DNA of 64,000 nucleotides from assembly GCF_900156285.1 (NCBI RefSeq), contig NZ_FTNC01000004.1:1-64000 (forward strand), given 5' to 3'. Positions 53,116 through 61,947 of the stretch are shown here, piece after piece; position 1 is the first letter of the stretch, and each line of letters begins with the position of its first letter. The position numbers and the translations under genes were made by a program. Origin of the DNA: Halanaerobium kushneri (lineage in GTDB: Bacteria > Bacillota > Halanaerobiia > Halanaerobiales > Halanaerobiaceae). The notes below the pieces were generated by a model that was given only the letters and a program-made list of their open reading frames with translations, ran no database searches and was not told the origin of the DNA.

Positions 53116-53174
53116 ATAGAGGCAGTGGTGACCTGGTTAAATTTAAAATACCAGCCGGAAAAACAGTTGAAGAA

Positions 53175-54548
53175 ATGATAGATTACTTTTCTAGTCAGCC
53201 TGGAATAGAATATGCTGAGCCCAATTACTATGTTTATGTCCAGTCTATTCCAAATGATGAGCGATATGACGAATTTGATTCCAATAATAATCGTAGCATA
53301 ATTCAGTGGGGCTCAATATCTACAAATCTTGAAGCAGCCTGGGATGAACAAAAATATAGCAGTTCAGTTACTGTAGCTGTTCTTGACTCCGGAATTATAC
53401 CAGATCATGAAGATTTACAGGCTAATATATCTGGAGGAGCAAATTTGGTTGGTGATAGTGGTGGAAATACTGATCCTAGAAATTATACTGCTAATACAGA
53501 TATAAGAGACAGAACAACTCAAGCCGATGGCGGAAGTCATGGTACTCATGTTGCAGGAATAATTGGAGCTTTAACTAATAATACTACGGGAGTAGCCGGA
53601 GTTAGCTGGGGTATAAACTTAATGCCGGTAAAAGTTTTAGATGATACTCAAAGTGGAAATACTTTTGACGTGGCAGAAGGAATTTACTATGCTGTTGATA
53701 ATGATGCTGATGTTTTAAATATGAGCCTTGGTGCTGATTTAGATTCCAACAATCTTCCTACTCATTTGACAGAAGCGGTTGAATTTGCTGATAGTAGGGA
53801 TAAAATTCTAATAGGAGCATCTGGAAATAATGGATCTAGTTCAGTATTATATCCTGCTGCTTATCCAGAAGTGATAGCAGTAGGCGCTGTAGACATTAAC
53901 AATCAGCAGGCAAGTTATTCAAATTATGGTTCAAACTTAGATGTAGTAGCACCCGGTGGAGATTTTGATGTTGACACTGGTATTTTAAGCACCTGGGGAT
54001 ATTTTGAAAATGGAACTTTTTATACAAATGAATATACAGAAATGGAAGGAACTTCAATGTCAGCTGCTTATGTTAGTGGTGCAGCAGCTTTATTGCTAGA
54101 AGCAGGAGTTAGTCCTGAAAATGTAAGGAGAAGATTAACTTCCACAGCTGTTGATTTAGGTGCTGAAGGTAAAGATTCTGAATATGGTTATGGAATGATT
54201 GATATTTATGGAGCATTATTAAATCAAAAAATAGGAGCCCCCTATGTATTTGCAGCCACTGAAAACAATGGGACTTTGATTATTGAGAGTAATTCAACCC
54301 GAATGAATAGTGATGGCAGTTATTCTTTAGCGGATAGAATTATTGGAGATTATTATATGGTTGCCTGGAGAGACATCAATGATAATTTTGAGATTGACGG
54401 AGGAGATTATTTTGGTATAACGGATGCAGCGGAATATTATAATCCAGGTGCAGTTTATGATAATCAGGATATAGACATGTATTATGTGACCTCAAGCTCT
54501 TCTGCTGCTTCATTAAGTGTAGAAGGTATTGAAAAATTAAGAAACTAA
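53175..54548 (+). CDS. Lipoprotein subtilase (peptidase S8), catalytic part
   Basis: In the -1 frame the reading continues from base 53112 as INRGSGDLVKFKIPAGKTVE and on through EMIDYFSSQPGIEYAEPNYY, the standard end of a subtilase propeptide. The catalytic domain follows: D71 (VAVLDSGI), H122 (GGSHGTHVAGIIGAL), oxyanion N218 (SGNNGSS) and S294 (GTSMSAAYVSGAAALL), all intact, numbered from ATG 53175. A C-terminal beta domain of about 120 residues (GTLIIESNSTRMNSDG... ) ends the protein. ATG 53175 has only a poor ribosome-binding site and would lack most of the propeptide. The protease gene is followed by a BsuPI-domain gene. Confidence 0.82.
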   Translation: MIDYFSSQPGIEYAEPNYYVYVQSIPNDERYDEFDSNNNRSIIQWGSISTNLEAAWDEQKYSSSVTVAVLDSGIIPDHEDLQANISGGANLVGDSGGNTDPRNYTANTDIRDRTTQADGGSHGTHVAGIIGALTNNTTGVAGVSWGINLMPVKVLDDTQSGNTFDVAEGIYYAVDNDADVLNMSLGADLDSNNLPTHLTEAVEFADSRDKILIGASGNNGSSSVLYPAAYPEVIAVGAVDINNQQASYSNYGSNLDVVAPGGDFDVDTGILSTWGYFENGTFYTNEYTEMEGTSMSAAYVSGAAALLLEAGVSPENVRRRLTSTAVDLGAEGKDSEYGYGMIDIYGALLNQKIGAPYVFAATENNGTLIIESNSTRMNSDGSYSLADRIIGDYYMVAWRDINDNFEIDGGDYFGITDAAEYYNPGAVYDNQDIDMYYVTSSSSAASLSVEGIEKLRN

Positions 54549-54567
54549 CCTAAAGGAGGAGTCTAAA

Positions 54568-55353
54568 TTGAGAAAAGAAATTAAAATTATATTTTTAGCA
54601 ATGGCTATTGCAGCAATATTTTCAATTTCAGTTTCTGCTCAGATTCGAGTAGAAAATAGAACTATAGACTTTGATCTTATTCCAGACCAAATAACTGCGG
54701 ATACTTATTTGCCGATTGAAAAACTGGTGGATGCTGGATTATTTGAGGTTGATAAAGTCAGCAACAATCGTTATATTGTTCTAAAAAATAATAATTATTA
54801 TATTTTACAAAATAATCAGCAGTTGGTTAGATCCAATTTAAGGAATAGAAATTTAAAATATGCACCTGTTGTTATCAATCAGCATTTTTTGGTTTCGGTA
54901 GAATTTTTGGAAGGGTTTTTAAATTTTAATGTGAGAGTAGAAAAAGGTTTAACAATGCCGGACAGGATTGGGCGAGATGATCAGATAGAAGAAAATCTTC
55001 GTTTGCGCGTTTATTTAAATGATGATGAGTTTAGAATTTATGATAAACTACAGCTAAGTATTGAGATTATGAATACTGGCAGAGATGATATTAATCTGCG
55101 TTTTAACTCAGCACAGAAATATAACATTTATATCAAAAATAGATTTGGTAGGGTTCTTTATTCTTGGGCATCAGATAAAATATTTTCTCAAGCAGTACAG
55201 AATATTGAGATTGAAGGTAGAGATTCTCTGAGTTTTGAAGAAGAAATAGATTTAAACCAGTTTAGAGAAGGAAGATATTATGTTGAGGTAGAAATTACAG
55301 CAGCTAATTATGATTTTGATCCTGTAGAAAAAGAGTTCAAAATTGAGGATTAA
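54568..55353 (+). CDS. Secreted protein with copper-amine-oxidase-like N domain and BsuPI protease-inhibitor domain
   Basis: 261 residues from TTG 54568 after AAAGGAGGAG. A signal peptide (cut near VSAQIR) precedes a region like the Cu-amine-oxidase N-terminal domain of surface proteins (TADTYLPIEKLVDAGLFEVD, about 40-130). The C-terminal half (about 150-260), with LRVYLNDDEFRIYDKLQLSI and FSQAVQNIEIEGRDSLSFEE, matches the BsuPI intracellular proteinase-inhibitor fold. It starts 19 bp after the subtilase. BsuPI inhibits Bacillus subtilisin-like ISP-1, so a role as inhibitor or chaperone of the neighbouring protease is attractive but unproven. Confidence 0.72.
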   Translation: MRKEIKIIFLAMAIAAIFSISVSAQIRVENRTIDFDLIPDQITADTYLPIEKLVDAGLFEVDKVSNNRYIVLKNNNYYILQNNQQLVRSNLRNRNLKYAPVVINQHFLVSVEFLEGFLNFNVRVEKGLTMPDRIGRDDQIEENLRLRVYLNDDEFRIYDKLQLSIEIMNTGRDDINLRFNSAQKYNIYIKNRFGRVLYSWASDKIFSQAVQNIEIEGRDSLSFEEEIDLNQFREGRYYVEVEITAANYDFDPVEKEFKIED

Positions 55354-55384
55354 TAATTTTATATTTTCGATGGGGTAATAATAT

Positions 55385-58300
55385 ATGGTTAAAAACAAAG
55401 TTAAATTAATTGATAAATATATTATTAAGGAGGTCAGCTGTCCCTTTGTTTTAGGGGTTTTTATAGTTACTGTGATTTTAATTGGTAATTATTTTTTTCA
55501 GCTGACTGACTTAATAATTGTTAAGAAGGTACCCGTTCCGCTTGTTTTACAACTTTTAGCTTATAAGATTCCCTCAGTAATGGTAGAAACCTTTCCAATT
55601 GCAGTTTTATTTGCGACCATGACCGGAATTGGTCGACTAAATAGAGAAAATGAGATTACTGCTATTCGGATGGGAGGAGTTAGTATTTTTAGGCTTATTA
55701 TTCCCCTGTTGGTTATCGGGATTACGGTAAGTGGATTAACTTTGGTTTTAAATGAAGATGTGGTTCCCTGGGCCAATCATCGTGCAAATAATATTATTAG
55801 AGAAACAATATTAAAAGAGGCTATGCCTGAACCGGAGGCAGAAGTTTTTTTTAAAGGACCCCAGGGACGCCTTTTTTATGTGGAAAAATATGATAAAAAA
55901 GCAGGAGAACTGCATCGAGTTGTTATTTATGAGCTAAACCAGGGCCAGTTCCCGGAAGTTATTACAGCTGAGAGGGGAACAATTGAAGAAAATCGCTGGC
56001 TTTTAGATTCGGGAATTATTCATCAGTATGATGAGCAGGGTAAAATTGTTTTAGCTAGTAAATTTGAGGAGATGGAAATTCAGCTAACTGATGAGATGCA
56101 GGAGCTTTATGGTAGTCAGAAATCTCCATCAGAGATGAGCAGAGAGGAGCTGGGTAAAAGAATTGCCTTGTTTAAAAAAAGTGGAATTAATGTTGATTCA
56201 CTGCTGGTGGATTATCACTTAAAATTGGCTGAACCGCTGACCGCTTTGCTATTTGTGCTGATTAGTGTACCTTTAAGCTTGAGTGGTAAGGAAAGCAGAA
56301 CTCTAAATTTGATTTTTACAATTGTAATTGTGTTTTTATATTATGTGATTCTCTCCTTTAGTCGTTCCTTTGGTAAAAATTATATACTCCCTCCTCTTGT
56401 TGCTGCCTGGCTGCCCAATCTTATTTTTCTATTTCTGGGAGTTATCCTGCTGTTCTGGCGAGACTCCTGGCAGAAGATAATTAATAAAATCTTTAAAATT
56501 CTAGGAATTTCGACAGCAGTTTTTTTACTTCTTTTTATTTTGAATACGGATGGGCAGGCTGCAGATTTTCTGGTTAAGGCTGACTATTTAGACTATGATC
56601 AAAGTAGTGACTTTGTTAAAATCAAGGGTAATATTAACGGCAGTTATGGTCAATATTATTTAAAATCAGAAGATATAAAAATAGAGCTAGCTGATGGCAG
56701 TCAGACCAAACTAGAAAGAACAAAAAATCTAGAGCTGCTGCCGGGAGAGATTTCTGGCTGTGATTTTGGGCAGCCCCATTATTATTTTGACGCAGAACGG
56801 GTCATTATCAGACCGGGTGAGTATATTAAGATGTATAATATTATGTTCCGGGAATTAAACGGCAAACTCCCGCTTTTATACTGGCCTTATCTCTATATTT
56901 CTCTCAAACAGGAAAACAGTAACTTTGTTCCTGCCTTTGGCTATCATCAACAGCGGGGATGGTTTATCAAAACCAGGTATTTTTATAATAATCGCTTTGA
57001 TCTCCCCGGTAATTTTTATCTTGACCACTATACTATTTCTGGTACAGCAGGAGGAGTAAAACAGTATTTTATTAATAACAGCCGGCAAAAGGCCTATCTT
57101 TATTATTACAGCCAGCAGAATAAAACCGATCTTTCGGGTCTTTTCAACTGGGAAGCCGAATTATATCACGAAGCTAATCCCGGAAATTGGGAAGAAGATT
57201 TTTCTTATTTTTATCAGGACTATGATAATAAAATCGAAATAGATTCCGCACTTGACTTTTATTATAAAAAGGAGAGCCGCCGCAGCAGAATCAATTTTGA
57301 TTATGAGGAGCAGGATTATTTTGAAGCCAACAATCGTGATCAAAGAGATTACGGTTTTGATTTTTATTTTTATGATCGTTTTTTTGATAGTTTATCAACC
57401 AGATTAAATTATGATCGAGAATATTTTCGTGATCCTGAAGACGGACTTGAAAGAGAAATTAACAGAGAGCTGGATTTACGCTATAACCCGGGTGAAGGCT
57501 GGCGTAGTCGATTAAATTACTATAATGGAGAAAGAGAAAGTCCGGGAGAGTCTTTAAAGAGCAGAGAAGGTGGAGAATTTTCAATTTCTAAAAGAAGCGG
57601 CTATTATGACTTTGTTTTTTTAATGGAGCAGTATGCTCCCCGCTTAACAGAAGCTGATCAGGTTAAGTTTTCTCGTCTGCCGGAATTATCTCTGGAATAT
57701 AATCCTCCAGGACCTTTTTCTTATTTAGCTCAATTAGGTCGTTATTACGAAGATTTCAGTGGAATCGAAGCTTATCGTCTGCGGGGAGAAGCAAAATACA
57801 GTGATGGCTTTGTATTGCCACTAAACAGTTACTTGCGAGTGCTGCAAAAATTTAGCAGTAGTGGCTATCAGATTGAGGGAAGAGAAGATAATAGCATACC
57901 CGGGCAGCAGCAGTCAGCAACAGAACTAAGGCTGCGGACAAATTTAAGTCGTAATTTACGTTTGCGAAATAATTATAAATATCAGCAGCAGTGGGGCTAT
58001 ACGCCTTTTAACTTTGACGAAGGAGAAAAAGAAAATCAGATTGAAAATATGCTTGACTACAGAATTCTTCCCTATCTATATTTTAATCTGGAAAGTGGCT
58101 ATGACTTTCTGGATTATCAGTATCTGCCCCTGGAATTATATCTGAACTTAAATCCGACTGAAAATTGGGAACTTAAAATGGGTACCCGCTATGACTTAAA
58201 TAATATGATTTTTGATGATAATCTAATTTTTCATAGTGTCTACGAGGGGCAGCGCTGGGAACACAGGTTGGGACTGGAATATAATCTTAATACTTCTCAG

Positions 58301-58600
58301 CTTAGAGAAATTGACAATCAGTTAATTTATAAACTAGAAGGAGACTGGGGTTGGTATTTTGAAAGTAATTTAAGTTTTGATTATGATTATGACAGTCAGA
58401 TCAGTGAGGCCAATATTCAGCTAAATAAGAAGTTTCACTGTCGAGAGCTCAAATTCAGCTATGATTATCTTAAAGAGGAATTTACAGTTCAGTATGCGCT
58501 TGAGATTTTTCCAGCAGAACCTGTTGGTTTTACTAAAACTGAGGATGATTTGATTTTTGAATCCAGTATAGAGGATCGTCTTAAAAGTGGTGAACTGTAG
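55385..58600 (+). CDS. LptF/LptG-type permease fused in frame to an LptD-like outer-membrane barrel
   Basis: 1071 residues with no stop. Residues 1-360 are a YjgP/YjgQ (LptF/G) permease: DKYIIKEVSCPFVLGVFIVT, ENEITAIRMGGVSIFRLIIP, a periplasmic jellyroll, then HLKLAEPLTALLFVLISVPL and two more helices. Residues 363-391 look like a signal peptide (basic, then FKILGISTAVFLLLFILN, GQA-A). Residues 392 onward are LptD-like: an OstA-type N domain (VKADYLDYDQSSDFVKIKGN), the hallmark PHYYFDAERVIIRPGEYIKM plus PLLYWPYLYISL, then a long barrel. No ATG, GTG or TTG lies in frame at the junction. With six helices before it, the internal signal peptide would enter the membrane in the right orientation. 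Confidence 0.85.
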   Translation: MVKNKVKLIDKYIIKEVSCPFVLGVFIVTVILIGNYFFQLTDLIIVKKVPVPLVLQLLAYKIPSVMVETFPIAVLFATMTGIGRLNRENEITAIRMGGVSIFRLIIPLLVIGITVSGLTLVLNEDVVPWANHRANNIIRETILKEAMPEPEAEVFFKGPQGRLFYVEKYDKKAGELHRVVIYELNQGQFPEVITAERGTIEENRWLLDSGIIHQYDEQGKIVLASKFEEMEIQLTDEMQELYGSQKSPSEMSREELGKRIALFKKSGINVDSLLVDYHLKLAEPLTALLFVLISVPLSLSGKESRTLNLIFTIVIVFLYYVILSFSRSFGKNYILPPLVAAWLPNLIFLFLGVILLFWRDSWQKIINKIFKILGISTAVFLLLFILNTDGQAADFLVKADYLDYDQSSDFVKIKGNINGSYGQYYLKSEDIKIELADGSQTKLERTKNLELLPGEISGCDFGQPHYYFDAERVIIRPGEYIKMYNIMFRELNGKLPLLYWPYLYISLKQENSNFVPAFGYHQQRGWFIKTRYFYNNRFDLPGNFYLDHYTISGTAGGVKQYFINNSRQKAYLYYYSQQNKTDLSGLFNWEAELYHEANPGNWEEDFSYFYQDYDNKIEIDSALDFYYKKESRRSRINFDYEEQDYFEANNRDQRDYGFDFYFYDRFFDSLSTRLNYDREYFRDPEDGLEREINRELDLRYNPGEGWRSRLNYYNGERESPGESLKSREGGEFSISKRSGYYDFVFLMEQYAPRLTEADQVKFSRLPELSLEYNPPGPFSYLAQLGRYYEDFSGIEAYRLRGEAKYSDGFVLPLNSYLRVLQKFSSSGYQIEGREDNSIPGQQQSATELRLRTNLSRNLRLRNNYKYQQQWGYTPFNFDEGEKENQIENMLDYRILPYLYFNLESGYDFLDYQYLPLELYLNLNPTENWELKMGTRYDLNNMIFDDNLIFHSVYEGQRWEHRLGLEYNLNTSQLREIDNQLIYKLEGDWGWYFESNLSFDYDYDSQISEANIQLNKKFHCRELKFSYDYLKEEFTVQYALEIFPAEPVGFTKTEDDLIFESSIEDRLKSGEL

Positions 58601-58614
58601 AAAGGAGATAAGAT

Positions 58615-59286
58615 ATGCATACTTTTAGAATAAAAACAGCGCTTATTATTTTTATTTTAATTTTAACTTTTAGCATATTAATTCCTGCTCTGGCTCAGAA
58701 TAAGCAACCAGAGGAAGCAGAAACAGCAGTAGAGAGTGAGACTGTCTATATCAACGCATCAAGATTAGAATATCAGGAAGAAAAAACCCTTTTGAGTGGA
58801 GGAGTCAGAATTCAAAAAGGTGATACAATTATTAATGCCAGTCAGGGAGAGCTTTTTCGGGACCAACAAAAAATAGTTTTAAAAGAAGAAATTGCAGTAG
58901 AATATCCGGATGGTCGGGTTAAGTCCGAAAAATTAACTGTTTTTTTAGAAAATGAAGAATATATTTTCGAAGAGGCAGCAGTACTAAATTATCTGCTGTC
59001 TGATGGCAAAGAAATGGTGCTCTACAGTGATTACTTAAAAATAACTGGAGCCAATAAGTCTTTCATTGCTGAAAAGAATGTGGAAATTGATTATGATAAT
59101 CAAAAGTTTAGAGGGGATAAAGCAAATTATAATGGAGAAAGTGAAACAATGGAATTAACTGGCAATGTAGAGATTGAAGAAGGCAGAGACTGGGTTCGTA
59201 GTGATCGGGCCACCTTTAATTTAAAAGAAGGAGAAGAAGGTTATACTGCAGAAGGAAATGTTGAAATTAAAATGATACTCGACTAA
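58615..59286 (+). CDS. LptA/OstA-like periplasmic lipopolysaccharide-transport protein
   Basis: 223 residues. A signal peptide (IKTALIIFILILTFSILIPA, cut near ALAQ) and a short acidic linker precede repeated OstA beta strands (VYINASRLEYQEEKTLLSGG, VRIQKGDTIINASQGELF, NVEIDYDNQKFRGDKANYNG, MELTGNVEIEEGRDWVRSDR). The repeats fit an LptA bridge rather than the shorter LptC. It starts 14 bp after the permease-LptD gene, with GAAAGGAG before ATG 58615. It would span the periplasm between the permease and LptD. LptB is not in this window. Confidence 0.85.
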   Translation: MHTFRIKTALIIFILILTFSILIPALAQNKQPEEAETAVESETVYINASRLEYQEEKTLLSGGVRIQKGDTIINASQGELFRDQQKIVLKEEIAVEYPDGRVKSEKLTVFLENEEYIFEEAAVLNYLLSDGKEMVLYSDYLKITGANKSFIAEKNVEIDYDNQKFRGDKANYNGESETMELTGNVEIEEGRDWVRSDRATFNLKEGEEGYTAEGNVEIKMILD

Positions 59287-59355
59287 TTTAAATATTAAAA
59301 AATGAGGAAATTAAATTTGGCTGTTTTAATTGAGTTTTTTGAGGAGAGATGATAA

Positions 59356-60762
59356 ATGGGTGTTATTTTAACAATTCTATCAGCAGTATTAATGACAGCT
59401 GCTAATTATTATGGACACCTATATTTTTTGAGCTGGTTTGCTTTCCTGCCATTTTTTTACTACATCTATATTTATAGTCCGGAAATTAATTACCGGAAAA
59501 TTTTTTTAAGAGGGTGGAATCTTGGATTCTGGATTTTATTGTTATCAGCTAACTTTTTGTATTATTCTATTAAATTATATACATCAGCCGCTACTATAAC
59601 TATCATTCTGCTCTTAATTTTGCTTTTTTTAGTACTCTCTTTAATTTACGGGCTATTTTTTATGCTATATTTTTATCTGCAGCAGCAATTATTTGCAAAA
59701 AGATCACTTTCGGCATTTTTCTTTGCTGGCTGCTGGACTCTTTTTGAGCTGGTCCGTCATTATTTATTTTTCTTTTTTCCAATTGCGAATCCTGCCTATA
59801 CCCAGGCTGAGTTCTTAAGTTTTATTCAGCTGGCTGATGTTGGAGGGACCTGGCTTCTTACATTTATTTTGGTTTTTGCCAATGGACTAATTTTTCAGAT
59901 TATCTTTCAAAAAAAATTTAAAAAAGCAGTTATACTTGGGTTTTTACTTATTTTTATTTTTAGTTTTGCTAATTATAGCGAGCAGAGCTGGGGTTTCAGC
60001 AATAATGTTGACAGGGAAAAAATAGAAATCGGAATTATTACAAGTGAGATTGCACAGCAGAAAAAATGGAGTGCCGATCAGCTGCAGCGGAATATAGAAC
60101 TGACCTTAAATGCAGCTCCGAAATTGAACCGGGCCCGGCTTATTATAGCTCCCGAAACAAATCTGACCTTTGACTTTGAAGCTGATCATTATTACCGTCA
60201 GGAATTTTTAGCTAGGGTTGCTGCAGAGCTTAAAACTCCTATTCAAATTGGATCACTGGCGTCTAAAGATACTGGTAGTGGCCGCTATAATAGTTCCTAT
60301 CTGATTTCAAACAAGGGGAAAATCATTTCTCGTTATGATAAAAATTTACTTCTCTACTTTGGCGAAACCTATCCCTTTATTGATTTGCTGAATAAATATA
60401 CATCTTATAGTTTTTCATCTCTCAATGCAGGGGAAGAAAAAAAGATATTTGAATATCAAAATTTAAAGTGGGAAACTGTGATTTGTTCTGAGATATTATA
60501 TCCTGAGTATGTTAGATTAAATAGAGAAGAAGTAGATTTTATTGTAAATCAAACCAATGAGGCCTGGTTTCGGGAAAGCCAGCTGTTAAAAAATATAATG
60601 TGGCAGGCGGCTGTATTTAGAGCTGTTGAGAATCGAATACCGGTAATTAAGACAGGTAATAAATCTTATAATGGGATTATCTATCCTTCCGGTAATTATC
60701 AGCGAGTTGATTCCAGAGAAAATTATCATATACTTAATCTTGAGCTACAGCATGTTAAATGA
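59356..60762 (+). CDS. lnt: Apolipoprotein N-acyltransferase
   Basis: 468 residues. Six or more N-terminal membrane helices precede the CN-hydrolase domain. The Glu-Lys-Cys set is visible: RLIIAPETNLTF (Glu), ISRYDKNLLLYFGETYPF (Lys) and WETVICSEILYPEY (Cys). NQTNEAWFRESQLLKN and AVENRIPVIKTGN are the usual late segments. Lnt adds the third acyl chain to lipoproteins, a step linked to lipoprotein export by the Lol system. That fits a diderm with lipoprotein-type exporters and a lipoprotein protease nearby. GAGGAGAG precedes ATG 59356. Confidence 0.92.
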   Translation: MGVILTILSAVLMTAANYYGHLYFLSWFAFLPFFYYIYIYSPEINYRKIFLRGWNLGFWILLLSANFLYYSIKLYTSAATITIILLLILLFLVLSLIYGLFFMLYFYLQQQLFAKRSLSAFFFAGCWTLFELVRHYLFFFFPIANPAYTQAEFLSFIQLADVGGTWLLTFILVFANGLIFQIIFQKKFKKAVILGFLLIFIFSFANYSEQSWGFSNNVDREKIEIGIITSEIAQQKKWSADQLQRNIELTLNAAPKLNRARLIIAPETNLTFDFEADHYYRQEFLARVAAELKTPIQIGSLASKDTGSGRYNSSYLISNKGKIISRYDKNLLLYFGETYPFIDLLNKYTSYSFSSLNAGEEKKIFEYQNLKWETVICSEILYPEYVRLNREEVDFIVNQTNEAWFRESQLLKNIMWQAAVFRAVENRIPVIKTGNKSYNGIIYPSGNYQRVDSRENYHILNLELQHVK

Positions 60763-60825
60763 GGAATCCTGTTGTTTTAGATTCAAAGATGTTATAATAT
60801 AATTAGTAATAGCTATTTTTTGTAA

Positions 60826-61932
60826 GTGAAGGGAGGGATTAATATTTCTGCAGCAAAGAACAGTACATTCAAAATAATTGATTTAGAAACTGGAATGATA
60901 ACTGATGAAGAAGTTCGGAGCGAATTTGGTGGTGTCTTAATTCCACCAGGAACCAGATTGAACAGAAAATTAATTGATCAGTTAAAAGAAACTGATATTA
61001 CTGAAATTCAAATCAAAACCGCAGCAGCAATTGAAGCTGAAAAAGGTAAAAAAATAGTTGCCCGTGAGAAATACGAGCAGAACCTGGAAGATTTTTCTGA
61101 AGCCTATAAGAAGGCTTATTATATGAAAAAGGTTGATTTTAGAACTGTCAGGAGTTTGACCGAAGAAGCGGTCGAAATTTCTGAATATCTGGGTCTGGAA
61201 GATATTCTAAAAATCACCCGTGACATTGACAGATATACCTACTCACATTCATTACATGTTGGTATTTTAGCTAATAAATTTGGAAATTGGTTACATTTAA
61301 AAGAAAATAGGATTTATAATCTGACAACAGCTGCACTTCTTCATGACATAGGCAAGAGTCGAATTAAAAAAGAAATTATAACCCGACCTGATTCGCTGAC
61401 TGACGAAGAATATGAAGAAGTAAAAAAACACTCTGAATATGGATACAGACTGCTCAAAAAAAGTGGACGTTTTTCTAAAAGCATTATGGCCGGTGTTTTA
61501 ACTCACCATGAATGCTATCATGGTGGAGGTTATCCGCTGGGACTATCAGGTGAAGATATACCTTTATTTGGTCGAATAATTGCTATCTGCGATACCTTTG
61601 ATGCCCTGACAACTGATCGCCCTTATCAGAATTCCGTTTCTCCTTTTACAGCAGTTAAAATTATGGAAAAAGATTTTGATTCTTTTGATCACAGTCTTAA
61701 GATGCTTTTTGTTGAAAAAATCCCCTATTCCTTAATTGGTGATCGAGTAATTTTAAGCAATGGAAAACTGGCAAAGGTTGTATTTATAAATCCGGTTCAT
61801 CCGGAGGCACCAATTGTAAAAATTGGAGATGACTATCTTGACTTGAACAGCCAGAGTGAACTATACATTGAAAAATTAGTTAAAAATATGGAGCAGGCAG
61901 AAAAAATAAAGGAAGAAATTGAGCAGAACTAA
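60826..61932 (+). CDS. HD-GYP domain phosphodiesterase-type protein
   Basis: About 368 residues if started at GTG 60826. However GGAGGG (60832-60837) lies inside that reading, so the true start may be the rare ATT 60844. The N-terminal 100 residues (FKIIDLETGMITDEEVRSEF) are of the DUF3391-like kind seen in small HD-GYP proteins. HD is at residue 173 (LLHDIGKSRIKKEI). The HD-GYP motif reads HHECYHGGGYPLG, starting at 227, with His where Asp is usual. It follows lnt by about 60 bp with a TATAAT between (60793-60798). Confidence 0.85.
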   Translation: MKGGINISAAKNSTFKIIDLETGMITDEEVRSEFGGVLIPPGTRLNRKLIDQLKETDITEIQIKTAAAIEAEKGKKIVAREKYEQNLEDFSEAYKKAYYMKKVDFRTVRSLTEEAVEISEYLGLEDILKITRDIDRYTYSHSLHVGILANKFGNWLHLKENRIYNLTTAALLHDIGKSRIKKEIITRPDSLTDEEYEEVKKHSEYGYRLLKKSGRFSKSIMAGVLTHHECYHGGGYPLGLSGEDIPLFGRIIAICDTFDALTTDRPYQNSVSPFTAVKIMEKDFDSFDHSLKMLFVEKIPYSLIGDRVILSNGKLAKVVFINPVHPEAPIVKIGDDYLDLNSQSELYIEKLVKNMEQAEKIKEEIEQN

Positions 61933-61947
61933 AGTTGAGGCGATTCT

